Below, piece after piece: positions 1 to 12,072 of a DNA stretch of 64,000 nucleotides; position 1 is the first letter of the stretch; each line of letters begins with the position of its first letter. Both the position numbers and the translations under genes were made by a program. The notes below the pieces were generated by a model. The model was not told the origin of the DNA and ran no database searches. It saw only the letters and a list, made by a program, of their open reading frames with translations. The stretch is taken from assembly GCA_019059635.1 (NCBI GenBank), contig JAGVRJ010000005.1, forward strand, positions 1,612,001-1,676,000, written 5' to 3'. Source of the stretch: Proales similis. Taxonomy: Eukaryota > Rotifera > Eurotatoria > Ploima > Proalidae.

Positions 1-3000
1 TCGGCTAATTTACATTCAGTCGAATCGAGTCGATGCAAAAGAGCAGATCTTGCGCCAGAAACGGAAGGCCGTCTTTTTTGCCGTGCTGGTTCAGATAAGT
101 GTAAAAGCCGTGCAACGAGCTGGATGATTTTCCGTATGACCAGTCAACCAACAGGTTGAGCAGCTCTCTCCTATCGCCGTCATTCCAATTGAATCGGCCC
201 TCGCCCTTGGCGAATTGAAATGAAGTGAATGCAGGCGTGAAATCTGAAAGCCTTCCCTACCTGGGCTTCATCAAAGTCAAAGTCTTTCTGGTTGAATCGA
301 TCTCCCATGAGCATTAGAAGCTCCGTCTGAGTCTGATTGGCAAATTGTTCGGGTGCACTGAAGCCGAACTCTTGGGCTTGCTCTTGGCAAAATTTTTCGT
401 ATTCGACTTCTAGCTCCGTTCGGAATTCTTTAATGAGAGAACTCAAGAAGGGAGTTTGAGGTCGTCCTGCGCCTCGCTTGCTTCCTTCAAGGTCCGAGTC
501 CAATTTCATTTTCAGCAGGGCACTCAGCGGCATCAATGACTTTTTCGACTTCTGATCAAGATAATCCCTTGTTCCGGCTCGTGTGAGTCAATCTGTTCGC
601 CTTTCATTTAGACACCGCTTACTTGAAGATGTTGGAGCCGATTGTCTTTTTCTTTTGCGCATCTGTGCTGTTCAAATAAGAGCGAGCGTCGATCAGAGCG
701 CTCATTTTGTTGAACAAGTCTGGTCGACCTGACTGGAGAAAGTGCTTGCGAAGCAGAAGCGACATGCTTTCGATCCAGAGCTCGAATCTCTCTTCAATTG
801 TTCAGGAAATGACATTTTACCAACCTCTTGTTCTGGTTGAGCATCTTCTCGAAAAATGCCGGTCGATCCGTTTGAAAAGTTCCTTTGCGATTCCGCTGCC
901 TTCCAGCTGGCTGCTCCTTCTTCAACAAACGAAATTGTAGACCAAGACAATAAAAAAGAGAAAGAATTGAAATAAAAAAGCCAAATAAGCAAATCTAAGG
1001 CGAAATTGGTCAAAGCGTGAATCGAAGCTTCTAAGCCCAAGCGAATATAATCTGGCGTAAGCAACTTCTATCTCACCTCCTCGGGCGGCTTTTCAGGCTG
1101 GCGCCGTTTAATTGACTTTACAAAGATAATGGCGCAAGAGAAACTAGATAAGAAGGAACAAAGAGGCGATGAATAGGCAGACAAAATGTCTCATACCAGA
1201 AACATGGTTTTCTGGATAAGAAACGGTTATCTCAGTGAACGGGAGCCATTCAGAACTATCAGTCACAAGTCATACCATCGTTTCGGCGCCGTCGCTATCC
1301 AGACTGGCGAGCTTCTTAAGTTTGGCTCGCTTGGCTGCTTCCCTCAGCGCTTTTTTCCGCTCTTCTTCCATCATTTTGAGACGCCGGCGTCGTTCCTCTT
1401 TTTGCTCTTCGGTCAGCTCGGCTTTCTTGCTCTCGGCCACGCTCGCTTGAGCTCGTCGATTGGACAAAAAGTCGTGAACCCACGGTCGTCGGACGTGAAC
1501 TGTTCCCTCTTCCACTAGCATCTCTGGTTCGGGCATTTTCTCCAGCATCCTTGAGCGAAGCTTTTGCTCCAGCGGTTCATTGCTCGACTTCACTGCGGCC
1601 AGTGCGCTCAGTTTCGAACTAAGTAACCGTTCAAGATTAAAATTTCTCGCTCACGTCTCATTTAGAAACTCAAACTTGCATTGTAAATTTCGAAACGTCG
1701 TCTTTCACAAAGCTGATCCAGTCTTCTTCTAGAAAAGGAATCATTTGCTCCATTACGGGCTGAAATATGTACGAGTCGAGTTCTTCGCTCGACGAGGACG
1801 ACGACGTCGTTTGGCCTGTTATGAAACACTGGTTCTGAAGCGACTTGTGCGCCTCCTCGGATACTTGGGCTGGCAGGCCGATGTTGAAATGAGCCGCCGG
1901 ACTCAGGTAATTATTGTAAATGGCCCATGCATGTTGAAGTCGCGAGGTTCGGTCGTAGCCGCTGTTTTCGATCACGTTGTAGTCACACACGTCGTACCAG
2001 AACAGAATTAGCGGCAGATTGGCCGGGCTGTGACTTAGAGAAAGCTTATAGTGCTTCACAGATTCAGAATCATTTCTCCTCAAGAGCCTACGTTGATATG
2101 AAGCGGAGAAAAGGTCCGCCGGCTTCTTTGTCTCGAATCAGAGTCTCTCTGACTTTTGACTTTAGAATGCTTGATTGAAAAGCTCAATTTAGATTATCAA
2201 GCACCAAATGAGAAAGCGGGTCTTACAGTAGCTGTTCCTCAGTCAGCTGGTTGTTGCGAATGGTCTGGGTGGATACGGGCGCCGATTTGCAAGAAGAGGC
2301 AACAGTAACATAAGTCGACTGTCGACTCAACTCTGGAGTAATGGGTGGCAGAGGGTGAGAGCCGACGTTCTTTCCGCGTCGTTTCAGCTGATGTAAAACG
2401 AACCGGGGCACCCAGTAGGCGCGCAGACGCCGCAGCACATCGTATTGAACACGCTCGAACAGATCGTGAGTAAGGCCCTGATTGGCCAGATACTTGTCGC
2501 TGAGGTTCTCGTGCATGCGTTTGGCGAACGAGAAAATGTATCGTCCGTTTATGTCACTGTTTTGAGCGGAAAACTTCAATTGCTTTAAAAAACAAAGGAC
2601 CAAAGTAGCTGAGTTACCGGAAGAGCCGATTACGAGTGCCCATGTTCTCAATGTGATCGTAGTCCTGCATCGAGTCGTGATAAAACTCGCAGTCGAACCA
2701 GAATTTCAAGAATTTTTGCCCGGCCGTGTTGGCAAGGAACTCTTTGAACTCGGCCATTCCCTTCATCTTCAAGATCGCGATCAATCGTCGCCCAAAATAA
2801 ACACACAAAAGCGCACCACAGCTACTCACCGAGCCAAGGTACTTCAGCTTGTACTGATTCAGCGAGGCGAATATCTCTTCTTCGTCTGCGTCCACGTAGG
2901 GCAGCTCGTTAAGCAGCTCATCGTCGCCTGCTGCGGTGTGTTCAGTGTTTTTGAAGCTCACTCGATCACCAGATCGAGCATCGAGTTCCACGCCGTCCTC

Positions 3001-4275
3001 GTCCTCAAACTCGTTTTCGTACTCGCTTCTGAACTCAATGTTTTCATTCTCTTCCTCGTTGTCATACACGTCGGCCACGATTTCTTTAAATTGCTGCTGC
3101 TGGCCGCTTATGTCAGCTTCAGACTTGGCAAAGCTGCTCGCCGATTTCTCGAAGCTAAACGCGATCGTCTTCTTTACGGACGATCGCTTCTCGCTCTCAC
3201 TGACGCTGGTTTTGCGTCTGAACTCGATTATATCACAGTTCGATAAGGCTCGGTCTTGTTCAGTCTCGTTGTTGGCCCACGTGTCCAAACTGGCGACGCG
3301 AGTCAGAATCGGAACGAGAAAAGTCCAGACCAAGTTTACTTCGCTTACTTTGAATCATTCGGGCCCGACAGAGGCGCCGAGTATCGTTCGATTGAAACAA
3401 GTGGAAAGTAGGACGGAACACTCAAGGCACGACTGCCAGGTCGCTGAAACAAAAGTCTGTTGAATTTCTCCAAGAGCGACAGGTCGATTTGTCGCGAGCT
3501 CGAGTCACTGTCGCTCAACTCGTTTCGAAAGTCGGACTCGAATAGACGCCTATTCAGTTTGCTCGCCCCGGTTGGATTTCTGGGCGCACCTGTTCGCTCC
3601 TCGGCTCCATCGTCCGGACTAAGGGTATTGGAGACTGGAGCTTAAAGTTGGGTCAGTTTTAGTCTAATAACTATGAACTAGAAAATTGACTTACGGCTCT
3701 GACGACTGTAGCCGCCGATCATTTGACTGCTTGTCTCCGAGCCAAAGTCAGGGTCGGCGATGGGTCGGGTAAGCAGTTTGCACAGTTTGAAGTCTCGAAA
3801 TAGATCGGTGCGAAAAAAGAGCGGAAGTCGCTCGTTCCTCACCCAGTCGAATAGTTTGTTCTCTTCTATCTCGTTGGGCTTGAGATCGGCATTTTTGGAG
3901 GCAATGCCCGACGCGTAGCTCACTCGCTTCGGAAGTCGATCGGTTTTCACTATCGAGCTCGACGAGTCGATCTCTTCGAACAGGCCCAGGTAGCGGTTGT
4001 ATTGCAGTTGAATCGGAAATGTCTGTTCAAGCAATAAAAATTTCAAGCCAATGACACAGGTTGAAGAAGAAAATCTGACAATTTGAGCGAGAGAAATTTT
4101 TTTACCGGACTCTTGAGGAAATTGTTGAAAAAGTCGAGGAAAATGTCGTCGAACGAAAGCAAGTCTTCAAACGCCTGGTTGCTGATGTCCACTCCTAAAG
4201 AAAGAAAAAAGCAAAAAAGAAGTGAAACATGAAAACGGGAGAGTGAAGAGAAGAGACAAGTGTGTACCTTTCATG
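1..4275 (-). CDS. RGS22: RGS22-like protein with several RGS domains, partial (3' end beyond window)
   Basis: Multi-exon gene. RGS domains are helical modules that bind G-alpha subunits; RGS22 carries several and is linked to testis and ciliated cells in vertebrates. Exon 1 encodes only Met-Lys and part of a Gly (4275-4269) before a GTACAC donor. Exon 2 (about 4197-4107) reads DDIFLDFFNNFLKSP and joins TFPIQLQYNRYLGLFEE, the N-terminal signature of the family. A long acidic linker follows (about 3283-2830), then RGS-type helices (KFLKFWFDCEFYHD, about 2700) and a second RGS block at 2080-1680 (HAWAIYNNYLSP, FLEEDWISFVKDD). A third begins near 180 and runs off the left edge: LLFCIDSIRLN is followed by a GTAAAT donor at about 12-7, although an in-frame TAG at 7-5 could instead end the protein there. 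Family assignment fairly firm; exon edges approximate. Confidence 0.75.
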
Positions 4276-4625
4276 ATTGATTAGAGCGAGGCTGGAAATA
4301 TTGAAACAATTATGTAAATCGAGCTCTAGAGAGAGTTTGATGCTCATTTAAAGAGCCGGTTCCATGACAACTAAGCCCGTTCGAACGGCAATTAACTTTT
4401 GAAATTTAAAGCCCTTAACGCAGCGCCACAGGGAGCTCGCTTATTTGTCTTTTCTGCTCTCCACCAGTTGAAGACAGATTTGCATATTTGGCGTATATTT
4501 TGGCCCTGCCCGCCTTGCTCTCTCATTGATTTGGACGACGACGGATGCATAATTAATGTTGCCGATTGGGCGGGCGGGTTAGACGTTTCGCCTTCATTGA
4601 ATTGTACTCGTCAATCAGATGCGAA
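4276..4625. promoter_or_regulatory. Divergent promoter region between the RGS22-like gene and ST7
   Basis: Only about 350 bases separate the RGS22-like start (4275, minus) from the ST7 start (4626, plus), so the two genes probably share this stretch as promoter. No convincing coding frame is seen. It contains an X-box-like site at 4358-4371, listed separately. Confidence 0.5.
4358..4371. promoter_or_regulatory. X-box-like RFX site upstream of the RGS22-like gene
   Basis: The 14 bases GGTTCCATGACAAC fit the RFX X-box pattern (RYYNYY, 1-3 bases, RRNRAC) with one mismatch in the left half. The site lies about 83 bases upstream of the RGS22-like start codon. RFX factors drive ciliary genes in animals, and RGS22 is a cilium/testis gene. 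It could also act on ST7. Confidence 0.4.
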
Positions 4626-6986
4626 ATGGGTTTCTTGTCCGGTCTGACTGAACGAGCCCGAGCCTGGCTCACCTGGACTTGGACCTATCTGTGGATTCTC
4701 TGGTTTATTCTAGTCGTTGTTCTCTTTTACATTCTAAAGGGCCCTCTGAAGCTAAGCGACAACGTGCCAGCAGGTACAACTGCCTTCTCTTGAGTGCCTC
4801 TATTTCTCTCGGTTTTATTCCAAATTCAAAGCCGGCTTGTTGTTCAGCGCCCTCACGCCCAAGTTCTACGTCGCTCTCACCGGCACCTCTTCGCTCATAT
4901 CGGGCATCATTCTGGTAACGATAGAACGCTCAGGCGCTGGCTCCAACTAATTATTATGTTGAATAGATTCTCGAACTCTGGTACATAAAAAAGTACGGAA
5001 TCTCATTTATCGAGCACTTGTCACTCAACTACTTGTCAAACAACCCGACCGATGGCAACTACTCGGAGAGCACATACGGCGAGCGGATGGCTGTCGAGGG
5101 CCGATCTGACATGGACAATCAGCTCACCGGCCTCGGCTCGGAGCTCGAGTGCAGCACTGACGACAATGGTCTGATTAACATGATGCCCGAGTGCAAGGTT
5201 TGGAAGAATCCAATGAACTTGCTGCGAGGCGCCGAGTATTCCAAGCTTACGCTGGCCAACTCCAAAGAGCCTCTCACATTCTACGACATGAATCTGAGCG
5301 CTCAGGACCATCAGACATTTTTCACGTGCGAAACAGACGAGGGCAAGTCAGAGTACGAAATCATGCTGAGGGCGTGGCGAGAACGCAATCAAGCCACTCG
5401 AATCAGTCTGGCTCATGAAGCACTCGACAAGAATGCAGAGTAGGCTGGCGGATCAGAGCTCAATGTGATCTGTTCAACTCATCGCCTCCTTTCAATTTAG
5501 ATGTACACCAGCTCTCATTTTGCTTGCGGAAGAAGAAGCCCAGACCATCGTCGAGGTGAGCTGCCTCATGAGCAAATGTGTGTTGAAATGAAAATTAACC
5601 AAAGCTGATCGCAGGCCGAGAGGTTATTTAAACAAGCGCTGAAATATGCCGAAGCCGCCTACCGAAAATCTCTGCGAGCGCAAGAGCTTGGCCACAGTGT
5701 TGAAAACTCGCATCGTAAGTCGCCAGCCACCGTCTAGGTCCTTTATTTACTTTGACTTGCGATCTGCCAACTCTTTCAAGGTCGCAATACAAACGTGCTT
5801 ATCTACGTCAAGAGGAGAATGGGAATGTGTGCGCGTAAATTAGGAAAATTGAAAGAGGCGGTGAAGATATTCCGTGATGTAAGCAGCTGATTTCGCTCGA
5901 ACCATTGCGCTCACTCCAAACTCACGCGGCTTCAAGTTGATGAAAGAATTTCCGATGATGTCTGTTTACAATGTACATGAGAATTTGATCGAGGCCTTGC
6001 TAGAAATGCAGTCGTACGCCGACGTGCAAGCCGTTTTATTCAAGTACGACGGTAAGTAGCTGCACAGCGCATCGAGCAGGCCGGCTCCACTCAGTTTTTT
6101 TTGTCGCTTTTCAAGACATTAATCTTCCCAAGTCGGCCACGATCTGCTACACTGCCGCATTGCTCAAAGTTAGATCTGTTAGCGAAAAGTAAGCGTTGTC
6201 AGTTAATGATCGACAAGCAAACTTGTTTATTGTCTTTCCTCCGAATGTAGAGGTCTCTCGGCGGCCGAAATCTCAGCCGTGGATGCCATCCACCGAGCGG
6301 TGGAATTTAATCCGCATGTGCCACAGGTTGGCTTCTCTATATCTGCGTCACTTTTGGTCTACTCACCTCACTTGACTCGACCTGAAGTATTTACTCGAGA
6401 TGAAGAGTCTTGTTCTGCCTTCAGAGCACATATTGAAACGAGGCGACAGTGAAGCGATCGCCTACGCATTCTACCACCTGCAGCATTGGAAAAGAGTGGA
6501 AGGAGCGCTCGAGCTACTGCAGTGCACTTGGGAAGGCACTTTCAGGCTGATCCCGAATCCGGTTGAAAAAGGACATCTGTTTCATCCGTATCCGTCGTGC
6601 ACCTACGCGGCCGATCGTGAGCTACTGCCAGGTACTGCCACAGACAATTTGGAGTTTGGCCCCGGTCAATTAACGCGTTCATTTCTAGCTTTTCACGAAG
6701 TCAGTGTGTTCCCCAAGAAAGAGCTGCCCTTCTTCATCATGTTCACTGGCGGCTTGTGCTGTGGCTCAGCCTTGCTCGCCTTCATGACCCACCAGTATCC
6801 AGAGTACGCGGCTCAAATGGCCAAAGCGGTAAGAGCCAGTGCCCATCCAGCGCTCAGCTCTTTAATCCTAAATCCTTCTCACTTTTCAAGTTGTTTGATT
6901 ATCTCGCCGTACCGTTGGAATTTACGACCAGCAAAGTGAAAGGTCTTTTGCCTGCGCATTTGGTCCAAGTTCTTAGCAAGCTTTAA
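4626..6986 (+). CDS. ST7: ST7 (suppressor of tumorigenicity 7) homologue
   Basis: Multi-pass membrane protein conserved across animals; biochemical role not settled. The N terminus (MGFLSGL) leads into a hydrophobic segment ([20 protein letters not shown]) and a second one after [15 protein letters not shown] read about eleven short introns. Exon joins recover long runs typical of ST7: [80 protein letters not shown] and [15 protein letters not shown], followed by a C-terminal hydrophobic stretch. The central part is TPR-like. The stop is at 6984-6986. The dense introns contrast with the intronless ERMARD gene immediately downstream. Confidence 0.92.
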
Positions 6987-7254
6987 TCACAGTGTGGACA
7001 ATCATTGGCCTTGTTCATCTGAATGTTTAAAAAAAAGCGTCAAATTGTTGTTAGTCATTGCCGTCTGTTAGCTTTTGTTTGTGTTTTAAAAATTGCATTT
7101 CGTACATTGCCAATTTGCTTGTCAGTGCGAAAACGCTCAAAGAAAGGCAAACAAAACGCCAGAGTTTCTTTCTAAAAACTGAATCCGGACGCGATACGTG
7201 TTTAATTGCCGTATTCGCTTCGACCCGCATGCGTTTCTCATTTCTTTTATTTAG
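6987..7254 (+). other. ST7-ERMARD intergenic gap ending in a splice-acceptor-like site
   Basis: This 268-base gap between two plus-strand genes ends in TTTCTTTTATTTAG directly abutting the ERMARD ATG at 7255. I see no upstream exon that splices to it. It may be the 3' end of a 5'UTR intron or a spliced-leader acceptor. No coding frame is supported. Confidence 0.4.
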
Positions 7255-9315
7255 ATGCAGACGACAAGTGCCGATTCTGTTTCAGAGCCGGTTAGGTTGA
7301 TTTTGGATTCAGGGCTTGGGCAAGATGAATCGAACATCAGAGAGAATTGCGAGGCAATCTGGCGATATCCACAATCGTCATGTGAGCTGTCTTCAACGTT
7401 TCTTGCCTCTAAACTCGTCTATCTGGCCGACGGTTCGCTTGACTTTGCTTCGTCAATTTGCAATTTCTCTTCCCATTTGCCCAATCTGAAAGCTCAGCTG
7501 AAGACAAGGTTCGATCCCGAGAGGCATTTGGCCAAATGGGTTCCTTCTGCTTCTCGGCGCTTTATTGCCCGTATTTACTCGCGTGCCATTCTAGACGAGG
7601 AATCATCCTCACAAATCGCTCACTACGTGGCCGCACTTGGCACTTACTCCCTACTAGAGCGGCATTTAGGAGATCTGGCATTTGCCTGGTCTGACCACAA
7701 GGCAGTGCCTCCTCATCTCTTAAGAGATCTCGTGGATCATCCGGTTCTCAAAGCTCGTCTTGACTCGTCCCTGGTCGATTGTCTGAAACTCTTGTTCTAT
7801 TCACCAAAATCGCTGAACATTAGAAATCTGTTTTGGCACGGCTTCCTTATCTCAGCGCGCAAATACCGAGACTACTACTTCTTCTTGCTGGCATTGATGG
7901 CCACCATAAACGAATCGATCGACATGTCGGTCAATCCTCGCCCACTTTTTAGGCTCGCCGATTGTCGATTACTCAAGGCCAATGAAGAGCTGTTCGACAA
8001 TTGTGTGGATGAGTTTCATTCATTTGTTCAAGATCGAATTCAATCGAGTCGAGTTATTGACGACAATCGTCGTTCTGTGTTGAAATGGATATTCACTCCT
8101 GCAAGCGATAAAGCCGAACAGTTCATCAAGGTCATGGCTCTACTTCCTCAATTCGAGTTTCTACTTCGCAAATGCTACGTCCGAGCCAACAAAGAATGTC
8201 TAGACGAGAATGCCATAAGCACGGTGTTCACCGCTCGAACGGACGAGTTTTACTACACAATTGACGATCTAATTTCATTTACATTGAACAAGCGCTGCGA
8301 GCTCACATGTTCAAAGCCCAGTCAACTCGTCAGGCTCACAGGCAGACATTGGCTATTTTTAGCTCACGAGCTATTCACGTTCGAAGACGGGCCACGCTTG
8401 CGAGATCGACTTGGTCATGGCCAAGTGGTGTTGGATGACATTCCGGATTACTTTTACAAGATTCTGCTCTACCTGTTGGCTCATCTTCTGATGGCTGCAG
8501 ACGCGAGAGAATTCAGCTCGCAATTCAAAGCTTTCCATGAATTCGAGAGAAAAATTGAGAACCACTACGAGACCAACTTCCATCCGATTTCTTGTTTGAG
8601 AATTGAATTGAAAAGTCTGATTGAATCCGTTCAGCGTGATTTGCCTGAAATATCGACCGAGCCGGTAAGCGTTTCATTTGCGTTCAATCAGCTAAAATAT
8701 GTGCAAAACAACTCGAGCGTAAACGAGCTACTTTTGGCGCTGTCGTGCGAATCGACAGACTTCGATCGACTCTTGAACCGATATGAAGCTGCGGACCAAA
8801 GCGACCAACAGGAACAGGCAATCAGGCGCTCGTTTCGATGTGGCGAGCTCGAGCTTATTCGATTGTTAAGGAGCATAATTGTCGAGTTTTCCTTAATTGT
8901 CCTCAGTCTAGCCAAGAAGACTTCCGATTCGGCCAACCGAGCCTTGCGTCAAAGACAAAGGTGCAACTTGGACGCTTTTCAATCGCTCTATCCGCTATTC
9001 AAAGAGTTCATCTTAGTCGCTTGCCGTCATCTACTTTCGCTCTGTGAAATGTTTATATTCCGTATCGCTCTCAGCTTTGACCATGCAACTGAATACAATT
9101 TGAGAAACCTCTACGATGCCGGTCAAAATTACAACAAAACGAGCGTCGATTTCGATCATCTGAAAAAGCACTCAAGAAATATGTTGAAACTGGCGCAGAA
9201 TCTAAGCCGCAAAAGCAACTCAAACAAATGGGCCGATTGTCGCCGTTTGATCGACGTCAGTCAACAAGTGTGCGTTTACTTAGTCAGAATGAAGTGCTTC
9301 AACGTCAATAAATAA
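7255..9315 (+). CDS. ERMARD: ERMARD-like protein (DUF4209 family), single exon
   Basis: Uninterrupted 686-residue frame, close to the roughly 680 residues of vertebrate ERMARD (C6orf70), an ER-associated protein named for a link to RNA degradation. The diagnostic part is the DUF4209-type motif LNIRNLFWHGFL around residue 185, in a mostly helical protein. Hydrophobic runs (YYFFLLALMATI, ILLYLLAHLLM, ELIRLLRSIIVEFSLIVLSL) could be membrane-associated. The function in this animal is inferred only from the family. A polypyrimidine tract and AG sit immediately before the ATG. The gene has no introns although ST7 next to it has many. Confidence 0.75.
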   Translation: MQTTSADSVSEPVRLILDSGLGQDESNIRENCEAIWRYPQSSCELSSTFLASKLVYLADGSLDFASSICNFSSHLPNLKAQLKTRFDPERHLAKWVPSASRRFIARIYSRAILDEESSSQIAHYVAALGTYSLLERHLGDLAFAWSDHKAVPPHLLRDLVDHPVLKARLDSSLVDCLKLLFYSPKSLNIRNLFWHGFLISARKYRDYYFFLLALMATINESIDMSVNPRPLFRLADCRLLKANEELFDNCVDEFHSFVQDRIQSSRVIDDNRRSVLKWIFTPASDKAEQFIKVMALLPQFEFLLRKCYVRANKECLDENAISTVFTARTDEFYYTIDDLISFTLNKRCELTCSKPSQLVRLTGRHWLFLAHELFTFEDGPRLRDRLGHGQVVLDDIPDYFYKILLYLLAHLLMAADAREFSSQFKAFHEFERKIENHYETNFHPISCLRIELKSLIESVQRDLPEISTEPVSVSFAFNQLKYVQNNSSVNELLLALSCESTDFDRLLNRYEAADQSDQQEQAIRRSFRCGELELIRLLRSIIVEFSLIVLSLAKKTSDSANRALRQRQRCNLDAFQSLYPLFKEFILVACRHLLSLCEMFIFRIALSFDHATEYNLRNLYDAGQNYNKTSVDFDHLKKHSRNMLKLAQNLSRKSNSNKWADCRRLIDVSQQVCVYLVRMKCFNVNK

Positions 9316-10484
9316 ACGCTTGTGATGCGATGCCAACTTAGCGGGCAGGCCTCTGTGGCGCAACTCGGCGCCTTTGCTTCAAGAGACCGAGCCGGTGGTC
9401 ACTTTTAATCGCGTGCTCGTCGACCTTTTTTGGTTGTTTACTGCAATCAGAGCCAAATGGTGAAACTCGACTCTTGGTCAAAATAAATAAAAAAAAGAAG
9501 AAAAGTTGCGGGTCGTCACGCCCATCTGAAAATGAATTTCACTTGAATCAGAGCAGACGACAATTGCCTGAGGAGCGAAGAGAAAGGAAGCGTTGATTAA
9601 TTCATGAGTGGCTGCTTGTAAATTCGATGCTGGACACGGAGTCTGTTTGCAATTCATTCATTCAGGAGGCGAGAAGGGCGAAACGGAAAACGGCGACGCA
9701 TTCTTGTTTTAACAAGAGCGAGAGCGAATCAAATCGAGTCGGCCGCTAATCATTAATTCGGCCAATTCGATCATCATCGCTATTGTGACCACCTGTGTCT
9801 ATAATGGTGTGGAGTAAAGCTTTTCGCCACATCGCCGCAAGTCAACCGTATCGATCCAACTTTTTTTTCTCGTTATTTGCACTGCTCGATCAGTCATAAT
9901 TAAACTTGAACGAACCTACTTTCTCAATGAACCATTCTAATTGACTTCCTTTTCTCTACATGAGACTTTTCCCTTTAGACATTCTCCCCTTCGCCCTCTT
10001 TCTCTCTCTCTCTCTCTCTCTCTGTGCTGCTCTGAGTGAATTACTATTCCAGAGCTTTGTAAGGCGTCCATTTACCGGTCGTCTCTATTCAGACAAGCTT
10101 CATTGATGTGTGACTTTTTGAACTAGCGCGCACGGGCGTGCCTCTCAATCGATTAAGCCGCAACAATGAGCTTACTCATCGTACATGACTTTGCGTCGAT
10201 TAAAGAAAAAGATGACTTTGGCCCAATAAACTCAATCCTATGGCTTTGGCGCAATGAAAAATTAATTAGGCTCGTAAATATTGGCCTCATGTGCAAATTA
10301 ATCAGGCATCTTTTCTTTTTCTACCTTCGACCACTCTGAGACCAGAAATTAGGTTAAATATCTCAGAGCTAGCCGGAGCAGCCCAGTTCTCTTCCTCGCT
10401 CTCAAATGAGCTTTTTAGTATTCTTCTGATTTACCTCTCAATCGCGCTTAAATTTATTTAGAGTTTTTGATGCAATTTTAAACA
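9316..10484. other. Intergenic region upstream of CEP70
   Basis: About 1.17 kb with no supported coding frame, tRNA or repeat element. It holds the ERMARD 3' end, a (CT)n tract near 10000-10023, and pyrimidine-rich sequence ending in AATTTATTTAG (acceptor-like, AG at about 10461) some 24 bases before the CEP70 ATG. Confidence 0.5.
10000..10023. repeat. (CT)n microsatellite
   Basis: Pure CT dinucleotide run of about 12 units in the region upstream of CEP70; one of several GA/CT tracts in this window. Confidence 0.9.
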
Positions 10485-11937
10485 ATGAGCGACTCGAGCG
10501 ATTCGTTCCGAGAGATCAACTTGGCCACAATCAGAATCGGCTCGAGCGATCGTTTACCGAGATTTGAACCAGCACAAGAGCACGTCTCAATGGCCGGCTT
10601 GACTCAGAAAGACTACATCCAAATGGCACTCCACTACCAGGCGCTATGCAAAGTAACTTTTCTTTCCCTATCCCGCTATCTCTCTCTCTCTCTCTCTCTC
10701 TTGATGGCATTGATTCGCTCTTTTTCTCAATACTTGCCCTCGAAATTTGAAGAGCTACAAAAGACAGCTTGTGGAGGCTCATCAAGCAATAAAGGACTTG
10801 CATTCAACAATGGAAGTGGTCGCATCAAAGAATACATTTCTTCAATCTGACGGTCATTCAACTCGAACAATTTTCGGCCAAAGTTCGAATGAGATGAGAA
10901 CAGTCAGAGACGCTCATGAGCCAGCGAGTTGGAAAGATTATGAATCCTATTCTCGTGATCTCAACCCATGGAGAGACACTCTACAGGGCACAATTCAAGA
11001 GCCAAAAGAGGTCAAGGTAAATGGAAAGCGAAAAGCAAATTCTCATTCATTGACATTGAGCGTGTCTTGTTTACAAAAAAGCGACTGAAAATGTCGGTCA
11101 TGGAGCTAATTCAAACAGTAAATCCGAGCGTGACGGAAAAATTAGGCAACAGTGGCCAGTTGGACAATGCACAGATGTTGAGCTTAATTAACGAGACGAT
11201 AGATTACGCGAGCGAGAATTCGTTCGACAAGTTTCATTGCAAATGCAACAATTTCTACGATTTCGAGCGAAAAATAAGCAGAGAAGAAGAGCGAATCTGC
11301 ATGCGCAATCAAATAAGACGAGTCGAGCTGGAGAACGCCAATTCGATCGCGTCGCGTCCATCCTCTTCTTCGGCTGCGTCTTCGTCGCTGTCGGTCGGCG
11401 AGCCGGCCATCAATGGCGGCTATTACCGACATAGACCAACAACTCAATATCTCCTCAGTTGTCTAAATCTCTTTCAGAACTTGTTCGACGTCGAATGCTT
11501 TCTGAACGTTCACACAAAAATGAACGAGCTCTACTATAAGCATGGACAATTGCAAAATTTTCGCAATGCCATTCAAAACATATTCGCGCCTGGTGAGTAT
11601 AGCACCGTCAATCGAATGAGAGCAGGCTTAAGAACGTCGCATCCAACTGTGTCTAGGTCAAGTGTTCAGCATCGAGAGACTCATCGAGTGTGTCGAGAGT
11701 GTATTTGAAAAGAGCAGATCAACTGTTCACAGCTTTTCGAGGTAAGTGCTGCAGTTTGGTCTACTTGGCATAGAGCAGTCGACTTGATGTCTTGAACGCA
11801 GACCAGAGCAAACTGTGGACCTATCGTCTGATCCAATGCTGCGGCGTATAATGCGCACACTTGATATTGATCACGTCGATCAAATCATACCGGCCGTGAG
11901 GGCGCTCAAAATTCTCGCCATCCCACCGGCTCGATGA
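10485..11937 (+). CDS. CEP70: CEP70-like centrosomal protein
   Basis: Five exons by splice signals and frame: 10485-10652, 10753-11016, 11082-11592, 11657-11741 and 11802-11937, giving 387 residues. CEP70 is a coiled-coil centrosome and basal-body protein that binds gamma-tubulin and supports spindle and cilium assembly. The N-terminal part has coiled-coil character (SYKRQLVEAHQAIKDLHSTM). The C-terminal part carries the family signature: LFDVECFLNVHTKMNELYYK, then IERLIECVESVF, then LDIDHVDQIIPAVRALKIL at the end. Human CEP70 is about 600 residues, so this copy is short, mainly in the coiled-coil half. Intron 1 contains a CT repeat. The 3' end converges with DHFR, with a polyadenylation-type AATAAA near 12024. 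Confidence 0.8.
10679..10701. repeat. (CT)n microsatellite in CEP70 intron 1
   Basis: CT dinucleotide tract of about 11 units inside the first intron of the CEP70-like gene. Confidence 0.9.
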
Positions 11938-12072
11938 TGTTCACACCACAGAATTGTTTCCCTTTCGTCAACTGTGTATTTATTGTCTCATTGAACCATT
12001 GGTCTGTGTTTATGTTTATTATTTAATAAAATTCATTCATTCTGCTTCGAGTTGAGATGATCGCTTGCTTCC

